This document shows positions 56,356 to 64,000 of a stretch of 64,000 nucleotides of DNA, piece after piece. Under the pieces are notes generated by a model. That model searched no databases. It worked only from the letters and a program-made list of their open reading frames with translations, and had not been told where the DNA came from. How positions within the stretch are numbered: the stretch's first letter is position 1; the number at the start of each line of letters is the position of its first letter. The DNA is from Desulforapulum autotrophicum (GTDB lineage: Bacteria; Desulfobacterota; Desulfobacteria; Desulfobacterales; Desulfolunaceae), in the NCBI GenBank assembly GCA_020723285.1, contig DYJE01000008.1, forward strand, positions 90,267 to 154,266, written 5' to 3'. The translations under genes and the position numbers were made by a program.

Positions 56356-58560
56356 TCAATACATGGCCTGAAGATTTTTGATCCTTTGAACCATATCGAA
56401 AATGTCCGTCTCAGCTTTGCGGATGAATTCTTTCAGGTTGGGCGTGGCGTGTTTGTCAAACGATGTCACGGTTCCGGCGAACTTGACTTCAAAAGGGACC
56501 TCGTTGATCCGGATCATCTTGCCGTGCATGGCTTTCAGCAACCGCCTGATCGCTATCTTACCATCCTCGGCATCGGTCATGGTCAGAAGGCTGATGATTT
56601 TCCTGGGGTCCAGCAGACCCACCATATCCGTATCCCGGACCGTATGGGAAAGAGCCTCAAGAATATGATACGTCACATCTTCCCGGCTGATGGACCCTGC
56701 CGGGAATTTTTTCTGGGGTGTCGCTTTGAGAATGGAGAATATGGCCACGGAAAACGGGGTCTGGTAGCGCGAGGACCTCAGAATCTCCTTTTCGATAAAG
56801 AAAAGGATGCTCTTTCTGTTGTGAACCCCTTTGGGCAGAGTGCTCAGACGCCCTGTGACCTCTTTGGTCTCCTCATTTTTGAGATCGTCCAGATCGAATT
56901 TGATGGCATCATAACGGATTTCACCCGTGGTCTTGTCCCTGTAGGTGTCCCTGACCCTGACCAGAAGGTTTTTAAGCTGTTCCGTGTCCCCCACCTGATC
57001 TTCGAACAGCTTGATCAGGGACGTGGTTTCATGATCCCAGGTTCCGTAGGATGACTGCCTTTTATTGAAATTCACTTCCAGCTTTTCGAGAAACATGTCC
57101 ATCCGGGCGTTCAGACGTTCGGCCACGTTGTCCATCACATGGCTGTCCATGTTTTTCAGCTTGAGCCGGTCCATGATCTCGGACTCCACGCTGCTGATCA
57201 CCGACTGCATGTGGTCCTTTTCAAAAGGGCTGTCCTGTGACTTGGCGTCCAGAGCCATGGTCCCGGTGATTCGCTCGATGTAATTCACCAGGATATCGGT
57301 GAGGGCTTTTTTGTCGCCGGTTTCTTTCCGAAGCTCCGTGGCGAGATAAATCAGCTCTGCGGCTTCACGGGGATTGGCGGTGATTTCCTTGAGCAGCTCC
57401 TCGCCTGAAACCCCGATACTTTCAGCGCTTTTTTTCAAGGCTCCGGCAATGGCCTGACTGCTGATCTCCTTTTCAAGCTCTCCGGTCAGCTGGAGAAAAT
57501 CGGCAAGACTCATCCCTTCGAGAAGCAGCGTTTCTTTCAGCTTGGGAAGGATGCGCTGAAGTTCGTCGTTATCGGGAATCAGCCGCCTTAAAATCTGGGA
57601 AAGCCTGTTCACCGACGTCGCACCCTGTTTGTACTCGTCTTTCACCAGCTCAAGCACCACGTTGTCGCTGAGTTCCCTGGCTTCGTCCAGAATCCGGAAT
57701 TCGTTGTCGTACACCAGCCCGTTCTGCTTTCGATCAAGGATTCCCCGGACCAGTTCGTCCCTCATTCTCATCACGGACGCGGCCAGATCATGCAGTTTTG
57801 CCCCCCGAACCTCCACCGAAGCCTTGTCGACTTCCGTCCTGATCTTCAGCACATGGTCCAGCATGACTGCACCGGGATTTTTATCCGCTGACAATGCACC
57901 TGAAAGATCCAGAGACGCCGTATCCGGCGTGTTGAGGTAGTCTGAAACCACATCGGGCCGAGACAGAAACTGGGTGAGCGGCAGGGATTTCCCCAGTTCA
58001 TCGATGGCAACGCCGCCGGAAATCATATCAAGGAGCTCGTCCTTGAGGGTTCTGTGGCGTTCGTTTTTTTTCTGTTCGGCCAGAACCTTGATCTCGTCAC
58101 GGCTCAGAACTTCCTCATCCACCGTGACTTTCTTGAAAAAAACGTGGTTGACCCTGGCTTTGATGATGCCCTGACGTTCACAGGCCTCTTTCATATGTTC
58201 GACGCTGGGATATTTGATGGCATCGGTGAATATGGCGAAGAAATCCTCGAGAATCCTCTGGTCGAGGCCGTCTTCAAAGGACACGGACTGGATGCCGGCC
58301 TTCTTGAAATGAAACAGCATTTTCGCCGTGTTGACCCGGGGGTCCAGGGGCTCGTCCTCGATGAAGAACGAGTCGTTGTGCATGATGACAACGATGGGGG
58401 AATAGCTCTTCAGTTCAGGCTCTATCGCCCTGAAGAACTCCGACATGGACTGGGCCGTGAACGGGTGGTTCATGTTGTACATCACCGCCCGGTTGAAAAG
58501 CATCGCAAAGATCCGTCCGATCTTGTCAACGACTTTCTTGTGAAGTTTCTTTTCCGCCAT
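56356..58560 (-). CDS. Large cytoplasmic protein with degenerate GGDEF-like C-terminus
   Basis: 734 residues, not a known family. The N-terminal 150 residues are mixed helix and strand (NRAVMYNMNHPFTAQSMSEFF); the middle 200-560 is almost entirely helical and charged; the last 150 (NRKSILFFIEKEILRSSRYQTPFSVAIFSI ... region, HILEALSHTVRDTDMVGLLD) follow the GGDEF fold, but the GG(D/E)EF signature is replaced by LLDPRKIISLL, so no cyclase activity is expected. No membrane segment. It follows the Ser/Thr kinase gene after 35 bp, suggesting that it may be its substrate or partner. Confidence 0.72.
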   Translation of the reverse strand: MAEKKLHKKVVDKIGRIFAMLFNRAVMYNMNHPFTAQSMSEFFRAIEPELKSYSPIVVIMHNDSFFIEDEPLDPRVNTAKMLFHFKKAGIQSVSFEDGLDQRILEDFFAIFTDAIKYPSVEHMKEACERQGIIKARVNHVFFKKVTVDEEVLSRDEIKVLAEQKKNERHRTLKDELLDMISGGVAIDELGKSLPLTQFLSRPDVVSDYLNTPDTASLDLSGALSADKNPGAVMLDHVLKIRTEVDKASVEVRGAKLHDLAASVMRMRDELVRGILDRKQNGLVYDNEFRILDEARELSDNVVLELVKDEYKQGATSVNRLSQILRRLIPDNDELQRILPKLKETLLLEGMSLADFLQLTGELEKEISSQAIAGALKKSAESIGVSGEELLKEITANPREAAELIYLATELRKETGDKKALTDILVNYIERITGTMALDAKSQDSPFEKDHMQSVISSVESEIMDRLKLKNMDSHVMDNVAERLNARMDMFLEKLEVNFNKRQSSYGTWDHETTSLIKLFEDQVGDTEQLKNLLVRVRDTYRDKTTGEIRYDAIKFDLDDLKNEETKEVTGRLSTLPKGVHNRKSILFFIEKEILRSSRYQTPFSVAIFSILKATPQKKFPAGSISREDVTYHILEALSHTVRDTDMVGLLDPRKIISLLTMTDAEDGKIAIRRLLKAMHGKMIRINEVPFEVKFAGTVTSFDKHATPNLKEFIRKAETDIFDMVQRIKNLQAMY

Positions 58561-58595
58561 ATCTGTTCCGTTCCGTGTCCGATAAACGCCGACGT

Positions 58596-59489
58596 TCAGC
58601 CCACGTGTGTCCTGAGATACATTTCAAGGTCCCTGATAAATTCCCGGCCGGTCTGATAGCGCTTCGCCGGATCGTATGCCGTCGCCTTGCGTATGATTTT
58701 GTCCATGTCTTCATGAATCAGGGGATTCAGTTCACTGGGCATGTTCGCAAAAACCCCTTCACGGCTCCTGACTTTGAGTTTCAGAAGGGCGAGGGTTGTC
58801 TTCAGCCGGGGAATGGGCAGTTTTTCCACAAGCATCTGGAAAAACATCACACCACAGGCATAAATATCCGAACGTCCGTCCACGTCCCGGTTCAGAATCT
58901 GCTCCGGAGCCATGTATACGGGAGTCCCCTGGACAATGGGTTTGGAATCGTCATCGCTTCTCAGAACCTTGGCAATTCCGAAATCCGTCACGATGGGCCT
59001 GTTGCTGACACTGTCCAGAAGGATGTTACCGGGCTTGATGTCCCGATGGATGATATCCTGTTTATGGGCGTAATCCAGGGCGTCCAGTATCTGGAACATC
59101 AGTTTGATGGATCGTTCCACCGGCAGTACGCGCCGTGAGGGGATGATGTTTCTCCCCGTTTTTTTCAGAAGCGTGGACAACGTGTCACCGGCCACCAGCT
59201 GCATGGTGAAATACAGGAACTCATCCGTTTCCCCCACTTCGTAAATGGGAATGATGTTGGGATGATACAAAATGGCCGCGGATTCCGCCTCCTGCTGAAA
59301 AAGACTGGCTGTCTTGGGAGTGATGATTTTTTTCGGAAGAATCTTGACGGCGATCTGGCGTTTCAGAGTTCGCTGAAACGCCACAAAGATAATCGACATG
59401 CCTCCCCGGGCAAGTTCACGGACGATGGTGGACGATCCGATGTCATGGCCGATGAGGTGATCGACCTTGATGGAGGCAATGGATTCCAT
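58596..59489 (-). CDS. Ser/Thr protein kinase (Hanks type)
   Basis: 297 residues, cytoplasmic, with the complete kinase core: glycine loop LARGGMSIIFVA (26-37), Lys49 in AVKIL, HRDIKPGN (148-155), DFG (169-171) and MAPEQIL activation-end motif. No transmembrane or sensor domain follows, so it is a minimal kinase. It lies 35 bp upstream of the degenerate-GGDEF gene in the same direction; the two look like a small signalling operon. The ribosome binding site is weak. Confidence 0.94.
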   Translation of the reverse strand: MESIASIKVDHLIGHDIGSSTIVRELARGGMSIIFVAFQRTLKRQIAVKILPKKIITPKTASLFQQEAESAAILYHPNIIPIYEVGETDEFLYFTMQLVAGDTLSTLLKKTGRNIIPSRRVLPVERSIKLMFQILDALDYAHKQDIIHRDIKPGNILLDSVSNRPIVTDFGIAKVLRSDDDSKPIVQGTPVYMAPEQILNRDVDGRSDIYACGVMFFQMLVEKLPIPRLKTTLALLKLKVRSREGVFANMPSELNPLIHEDMDKIIRKATAYDPAKRYQTGREFIRDLEMYLRTHVG

Positions 59490-59589
59490 GGTTCAAGCTC
59501 ACTTTGTTTCAAAAAATCAAGAAGTAATATCAACAGGTTCAGATTCATACCTAACACGCACCCCCGATGGAATGCAATTTAAAAAATGA

Positions 59590-60696
59590 TCAGGCCGTCA
59601 TTCCGCACAACCGTTCAAGTTCACGGTCAAACGCTTCGATTCGCAGTTCCCAGTCATACATGGCCATGGCCTGGGACACGTCGGCCCTCAATGCTCCAAG
59701 ATCCGCCGGTTCAGTGAGTAAGAGTCTGAACTTCATGAGAAACTCTTTCTGGTTGCGATAAAGGCACGCCCCGTGGAAACGTTCCGGAAGGATTTCCGGA
59801 TAGGACAACCGGTGCGGGAGAAGCGGCACACAACCGTATCGTGTGGCTTCCACCATCGACATTCCGAAATTCTCCTGGTTTGCCGTGCTCACCGCCACCG
59901 TTCCCCGCTTCAGCCAGCCGATGTATTCCGCCCTGTCTTCCGCAAAACCGAAACGGACCACGCGCGGCCCCAGACGGTCTCTGGCCTTGAGAAACGATTC
60001 GGGAATCCGTCCGCCGGGACATTCCCCAAGAACCGCCAGTTCAAAGGCAAGTCCCTGATCCGCCAGAGTGGTGACGGCATAGAAGAAGGAATCCGCGTTC
60101 TTATCATAACTCCACCTGTGATTCCAGATCACAAGGGGAATTTTTTGATTTCCCCGTCCACCCTTTTCTCCGGAATCCGGGAAATCCATGCCCGGATAAA
60201 GCACCGAGGATTTTTCAAGGATGTCATCGGCCATACCGGGAACAGGATAGTCCGGCATATGATCCATGAATTCGGGGATCGCCGCAAGAAAGGCGTTCAT
60301 GTGATACCGGGAATTGAAGGCGACGCGCTGGGCGCAAAGAGCTGTGGTTATGTCGGCCATGAAAAGCTGAATATCCCTTTTTTCTTTCCCTTTCACCGGC
60401 ATGGGATACGTGATCTGGTTTTCATGGAAATACACCAGTGTCGGCGGCAGCTTCGTTTTGGCCAGGGCATTCAGATCACTGAGACGGAGAAGACCGGAAA
60501 CCATGATCCCGTCATACTGGTCAAAGGCGATACCCTGCCTCGCGAAATGCAGGGCGGAACCGGCCATGCGCCAGCGCCAGTTGCAGGCCGGAAGGGTAAC
60601 ACAGTCAATGGTGTGGGAGGAGTGGGCGATAAGCCCCTTCGCGAACATCTGATGGGAGCCGCCATGATACGGTTCTATAAAAAGAATCCGCGCCAT
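59590..60696 (-). CDS. QTMAN/GTDC1-like glycosyltransferase
   Basis: 368 residues. It shares with the eukaryotic tRNA-queuosine mannosyltransferase (GTDC1/QTMAN) the N-terminal EPYHGGSHQMF, the CVTLPACNWRWRMAGSALHF and YFHENQITYP blocks and the NHRWSYDKNADSFF segment at the start of the second Rossmann half, then NFGMSMVEA as the nucleotide-sugar site. If the function is the same, it adds mannose to queuosine of tRNA-Asp; a lipid or other glycan acceptor remains possible. Its ATG is 3 bp after the stop of the MerR gene, so the two are co-transcribed. Confidence 0.82.
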   Translation of the reverse strand: MARILFIEPYHGGSHQMFAKGLIAHSSHTIDCVTLPACNWRWRMAGSALHFARQGIAFDQYDGIMVSGLLRLSDLNALAKTKLPPTLVYFHENQITYPMPVKGKEKRDIQLFMADITTALCAQRVAFNSRYHMNAFLAAIPEFMDHMPDYPVPGMADDILEKSSVLYPGMDFPDSGEKGGRGNQKIPLVIWNHRWSYDKNADSFFYAVTTLADQGLAFELAVLGECPGGRIPESFLKARDRLGPRVVRFGFAEDRAEYIGWLKRGTVAVSTANQENFGMSMVEATRYGCVPLLPHRLSYPEILPERFHGACLYRNQKEFLMKFRLLLTEPADLGALRADVSQAMAMYDWELRIEAFDRELERLCGMTA

Positions 60697-60699
60697 GCC

Positions 60700-61107
60700 T
60701 CAGCTCTTGGATTTGTTCAGCTCTTCCAGGCGGTTCTGGATTTTGTCCTGAAATGTGGTGAGGTCCTGTTCCAGGAGTGTCAGTTCATGGATGCGCTCCC
60801 GGAGTTCATCCAGGCGTTTTTTCCCGAACTTCAGGGCCTTGGTGATCTGGCCCTCCTCGTCGATGTCGATATCCGTCATCCCGATGATTTCCGCGATCTC
60901 TTCAAGGGAATATCCAAAACGTTTTCCGCGAAGGATCAGTTTCAGACGGGCCCTGTCTCTTCGTGTGTAAAACCGCTGGTTTCCATCGGTGCGCTGGGGG
61001 GAGATCAGGTTTTTTTCCTCGTAAAAACGGATGGACCGTGTGCTGATGTCGAATTCCTCAGCCAGCGCCGATATGGTGTAAGTTTCTTTCGTACTTTCTT
61101 TTTTCAT
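60700..61107 (-). CDS. MerR-family transcriptional regulator (LiuR-like)
   Basis: 135 residues. The winged helix TISALAEEFDISTRSIRFYEEKNLISPQR is followed by a GNQRFYTRRDRARL wing and a long C-terminal coiled coil (DELRERIHELTLLEQDL) without metal cysteines. This agrees with the LiuR group, which controls branched-chain amino-acid and fatty-acid catabolism. I prefer ATG 61107; longer starts (61122, 61194) add a non-conserved N-terminus. The divergent acyl-CoA synthetase has a LiuR-like palindrome before it, which may be the target. Confidence 0.88.
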   Translation of the reverse strand: MKKESTKETYTISALAEEFDISTRSIRFYEEKNLISPQRTDGNQRFYTRRDRARLKLILRGKRFGYSLEEIAEIIGMTDIDIDEEGQITKALKFGKKRLDELRERIHELTLLEQDLTTFQDKIQNRLEELNKSKS

Positions 61108-61333
61108 ATGCCGTACTTTCATCCCTGTGTGTCTGATTCCTGCCGGAGAGAGCCCCTTGCCTGCGAGTTCCCTTGTCACTGTATTTTCTGGCATGTTTTA
61201 CGCGTGTCGGATATGATATATGCCATGACCGGTAAAAATCGTTCCGTCATCATTAATGGATGTGGCCTATGTTGTCAAGATGATTGGAAAAAATTTATCT
61301 TGACATCCATATCGCTCCATGAGAAACTTATAG

Positions 61334-61349
61334 TTAACGTTAACGTGAA
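61334..61349 (+). promoter_or_regulatory. LiuR-like operator before the acyl-CoA synthetase gene
   Basis: TTAACGTTAACGTGAA is symmetric except for one base pair and fits the TT-ACGT-ACGT-AA pattern known for LiuR-type MerR regulators. It lies 51 bp before the start codon at 61400. The gap 61108-61399 otherwise has no gene. Confidence 0.55.
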
Positions 61350-61399
61350 TTATATTTCATACACACAGCCGTCATAACTTTAAAGAAAGAGGGAACACC

Positions 61400-63499
61400 A
61401 TGCATAAAATATTCTACCCCGAATCCATCGCCATCTGGGGCCTGTCGTCCAAGGACAACAACATCCCGAGACTGATCGTGGAAAACCTGATCCGCTGGGG
61501 GTTCAAGGGCCGTTTGTTCGGAGTCCACCCCCGAAGCACGGAACCCCACGTGGACGGCATACGCATTTACAAAACCGTGAAGGATCTTCCCATCGTGCCC
61601 GACCTCGCCGTGTTTCTCCTTCCCGCGAAATTCATCCCGGATGCCGTGGCCGAAGCCGGGGAATTCGGAGTCAGGCGGGCCGTCATTCCCTCCGGCGGTT
61701 TCAACGAATCCGGGGAGGAAGGAAAAAAACTCGCGGAACGTCTGATGGAAAACATCCGGAAATACAGCATGCGGTTCGTGGGACCCAACGGTCTCACCGT
61801 GGCCAACACCGCCAACGGACTCTGCCTTCCCTTTCTTCCCATTTTCAGTCCGCCCAGGGGCGGCATGTCCATCATCACCCAGAGCGGCGGCGTGGGCGTG
61901 TTTCTCTGGAACCTTTTGGGCGACGAAAACATCGGCATGGCCAAATTCGCCAGCATCGGCAACAAACTGGACATCACGGAAATCGACTGCATCGAATACC
62001 TGGGCAACGACCCGGACACCCGGGTGATCTGCCTGTACCTTGAAAGCATCACCAACGGTCGGGCCCTCATGGAAGCGGCCATGAAGATCGACAAACCCCT
62101 CGTGATCTTCAAAGCCAACACCACAAGCGCAGGAAACCGGGCGGCCATGAGCCACACCGCCGCCATCAGCAACAACGACGCCATCACCGATTCCGCCTTT
62201 GAACGGGCCGGCATCGTCCGCATCGACAATTTCTCGGATTTCATATCCGCCGCCAAAGTGTTCGACCTGCCGCCGCTTAAAGGTGACCGCCTCATGGTGA
62301 TGAGCCCGGCGGGTGGGTTCACCGTCATGCTGGCGGATCTCTGCGACAAGGAAGGTTTCACCTTCGCGGATCCGGGCGAGGATTTCTACAAAGCTCTTGA
62401 GGCCTATGTGAACGCAGGGGTGATCAAGATCTCCAACCCCTTAGATCTGGGAGACATCTACAACCCCAAAGCCTATGCGGACATCTTCAATTCCGTACTC
62501 CACAACGACCAGGTGGACGGGGCTGTGTTCGTCACTCAGAATCCCCAGATGCCCAAAAGCGAAGACGTGTTCTACAAAATGTTCAAAACCGACATCTCGA
62601 AAGAGGTGATCGGCTCCATCCGTTCATCGAACAAACCCTTCGCAGCCTGCCTGTACGCCCCTGAAAAAACCATGAGCAAAATGAAACGGAGCCTGTCCAT
62701 CCCGGTGTTCAACTCCCCGGAAACTATGGTTAAAATCCTTAAAAAACAACGGTTCTACCACCAGAAAAAATCTGAAGGTCCATTTGTCACCGTGTGTCCG
62801 AAGGGCATGGATCTCCAAAAAGCGAAAACATGGATCGACAGCCATCCCGGCGTCACCGGCGAAGACTCCCTGGAACTTCTTGACAGCCTTGGCATCCGGA
62901 CTCTCCCGTCAGCCATGGCCACCGACAAAGCCCAGGCCGTATCCGTGGCCAGGAGTATCGGATACCCCGTGGTGATGAAAGTCGTGTCACCCGACGCGGT
63001 TCACAAATCCGAAGCCGGCGGTGTCATGATCGGCATCGCCGATGACGCGCAGGCGGAAAAAGCGTTTGAAACCATCCAGGCCAACCTTGAAAACTACAAG
63101 CAAGGTGCCCGTTTCGACGGAGTCCGGGTCATGGCCATGGCCAAAGACGGCTACGACATGTTCATCGGTGCCCATGTGGACGATTCCTTCGGCCCCGTGG
63201 CCCTGTTCGGATTCGGCGGAATCTGGATCGAAGTGTTCGCGGACGTGGAAAACGTGCTTTGCCCGTCCAACCGGACGGAAATCGAAAGGAAGGTCAAACG
63301 GCTGAAATCCTACAAAATTCTTCAAGGAACGCGGGGAATGGGCAAAGGCGACGTGAACGCCTATCTGGACATGATCGAACGGGTTTCCCACCTGATGGCC
63401 GCTTTCCCGGAAATCAGGGAGCTGGACCTGAACCCTGTCCGCATCTTTGCAGACGGCTCCGGTGTTGCGGCTCTGGATGCGCGGATACGCGTTGAATAA
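61400..63499 (+). CDS. ADP-forming acyl-CoA synthetase
   Basis: 699 residues of the NDP-forming acetyl-CoA/acyl-CoA synthetase (ACD) family with fused alpha and beta parts. CoA-binding fold (about 1-130, SIAIWGLSSKDNN), succinyl-CoA-ligase-like fold with the phosphorylated His252 (GNRAAMSHTAAIS), then an ATP-grasp part (about 470-699; YPVVMKVVSPDAVHKSEAGGV). It converts acyl-CoA, ADP and phosphate to acid, CoA and ATP, or the reverse. GAGGGAA precedes the ATG. It is divergent from the MerR gene. Confidence 0.92.
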   Translation: MHKIFYPESIAIWGLSSKDNNIPRLIVENLIRWGFKGRLFGVHPRSTEPHVDGIRIYKTVKDLPIVPDLAVFLLPAKFIPDAVAEAGEFGVRRAVIPSGGFNESGEEGKKLAERLMENIRKYSMRFVGPNGLTVANTANGLCLPFLPIFSPPRGGMSIITQSGGVGVFLWNLLGDENIGMAKFASIGNKLDITEIDCIEYLGNDPDTRVICLYLESITNGRALMEAAMKIDKPLVIFKANTTSAGNRAAMSHTAAISNNDAITDSAFERAGIVRIDNFSDFISAAKVFDLPPLKGDRLMVMSPAGGFTVMLADLCDKEGFTFADPGEDFYKALEAYVNAGVIKISNPLDLGDIYNPKAYADIFNSVLHNDQVDGAVFVTQNPQMPKSEDVFYKMFKTDISKEVIGSIRSSNKPFAACLYAPEKTMSKMKRSLSIPVFNSPETMVKILKKQRFYHQKKSEGPFVTVCPKGMDLQKAKTWIDSHPGVTGEDSLELLDSLGIRTLPSAMATDKAQAVSVARSIGYPVVMKVVSPDAVHKSEAGGVMIGIADDAQAEKAFETIQANLENYKQGARFDGVRVMAMAKDGYDMFIGAHVDDSFGPVALFGFGGIWIEVFADVENVLCPSNRTEIERKVKRLKSYKILQGTRGMGKGDVNAYLDMIERVSHLMAAFPEIRELDLNPVRIFADGSGVAALDARIRVE

Positions 63500-63544
63500 C
63501 TGTCATTTTTACGGGGCGGACCCCCAAATGCAGCTGGATTAAGA

Positions 63545-63634
63545 GATGGGCACGGCTTCGCCTTTGCCCATCCTACGGGCTACGGGCAACAGCCCGGAAT
63601 CATGTAGGATGGGCAAAGCGTCAGCGTGCCCATC
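63545..63634. repeat. Inverted pair of GATGGGCACGG-type repeats
   Basis: Left arm 63545-63576 (GATGGGCACGG ... CATCCTAC) and right arm 63604-63634 (GTAGGATGGGC ... GCCCATC), an inverted pair about 90 bp long with a short GC-rich palindrome between. This is the layout of BIME-type REP pairs. A half copy is at 23620. Confidence 0.7.
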
Positions 63635-64000
63635 AGCAACAAACATGCTTAAACAAACAACATTGGGGCTCACGCCAGCCGCCATGTGTCTGGCATGTGC
63701 CCAGGACAATCGCATGTATAACCGTTTATACTCTGACGTGTTTAATCATGAATGAACGCTATAACACCCAACACCCAACGTCCAACGCTCAACTTCGAAT
63801 AGCGGAACGAATCTTTCTCATGGGCATACCTTTCAGCCGTACCGACATTGGATGCACATGAAACGTTAAATGACTCATATTTAAAGGTATAGGGCAAGAG
63901 AGCCCCTCTCTTTGAAAGTCACCCTCGGCTGTACAACCATTGGAAGTTGATGGACTCGTAAAAAGTAGAATTTCATAACAACATGTATTAATTAATAAAA
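63635..64000. other. Intergenic end of window, short CCAAC-type microrepeat
   Basis: No gene is seen in the last 366 bp. A small imperfect tandem repeat of CCAACRC units, period 7-8, lies at 63763-63793. The last 50 bases include TGATGGACTCGTAA, which also occurs at about 52324. Confidence 0.5.

Noticed and set aside
63546..63755. Short plus-strand frame at the window end
   Set aside because: It is made mostly of the inverted repeat pair and has no ribosome binding site.

Overview
The window looks like chromosome of an anaerobic sulfate-reducing bacterium of the Desulfobacteraceae type. The reasons are a DsrC with both C-terminal cysteines, an HdrA-Flx (heterodisulfide-reductase-like/flavin oxidoreductase) operon, a siroheme decarboxylase subunit of the AhbA kind, a low-potential 4Fe-4S ferredoxin, several fatty-acid/CoA genes, and use of selenocysteine. 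The DNA is moderately GC-rich with G/C-ending codons, except for a short AT-rich patch at 54.4-55.4 kb. No rRNA, tRNA, phage or CRISPR was found.

1-9.3 kb: aminopeptidase N (pepN), acyl-CoA thioesterase II (tesB), a Cys-rich protein, methylglyoxal synthase (mgsA), a small membrane protein, a SpoIIE-type phosphatase convergent with a possible STAS-like partner, an outer-membrane protein and a PlsC-like acyltransferase. 9.3-19.2 kb: a 1352-residue hybrid histidine kinase coupled to a YkgJ-like Cys-cluster protein, a C39-like secreted protease, two VOC proteins, a YfcH-like epimerase, a ferredoxin, an unrecognised gene and a Phd/VapC toxin-antitoxin pair. 19.2-23.3 kb, minus strand: a radical-SAM protein translationally coupled to a McrB-like AAA+ ATPase that carries two EVE-like domains, preceded by a small protein made of three 25-residue CXXC repeats. 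This is the best candidate here for an undescribed, possibly defensive, system. 23.9-32.4 kb: one giant PUFA-synthase-like protein (KS-AT-5xACP-KR-DH-FabA-like) standing without the usual partner genes.

32.8-36.9 kb: porin, PstS-like periplasmic protein and hybrid histidine kinase, probably one operon. 36.9-38.6 kb: yjbQ, ahbA and a nitrilase-family gene, minus strand. 38.8-45.7 kb: dsrC and, upstream, hdrA-flxD-flxC-flxB-flxA. Both hdrA and flxD contain an in-frame TGA at a position where relatives have Cys or Sec, each followed by a SECIS-like hairpin, so both are read here as selenoproteins. The complex is expected to move electrons between NAD(P)H, ferredoxin and a thiol/disulfide partner; hdrB and hdrC are absent, and the neighbouring DsrC is a plausible partner.

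46-52 kb: an EF-G gene, a GerMN-domain protein, a PLP-dependent aspartate decarboxylase-like gene and a 3-hydroxyacyl-CoA dehydrogenase. 52-56 kb: a multihaem-like secreted cytochrome, then a toxin-antitoxin patch (truncated ParE, HigA, frameshifted HigB) lying between two nearly identical terminator copies, then a crotonase. 56-63.5 kb: a Ser/Thr kinase with a large degenerate-GGDEF protein, a QTMAN/GTDC1-like glycosyltransferase with a MerR regulator, and a divergent ADP-forming acyl-CoA synthetase with a LiuR-like operator. Short palindromic repeats that begin with GTAG are scattered in the intergenic gaps and resemble REP elements.
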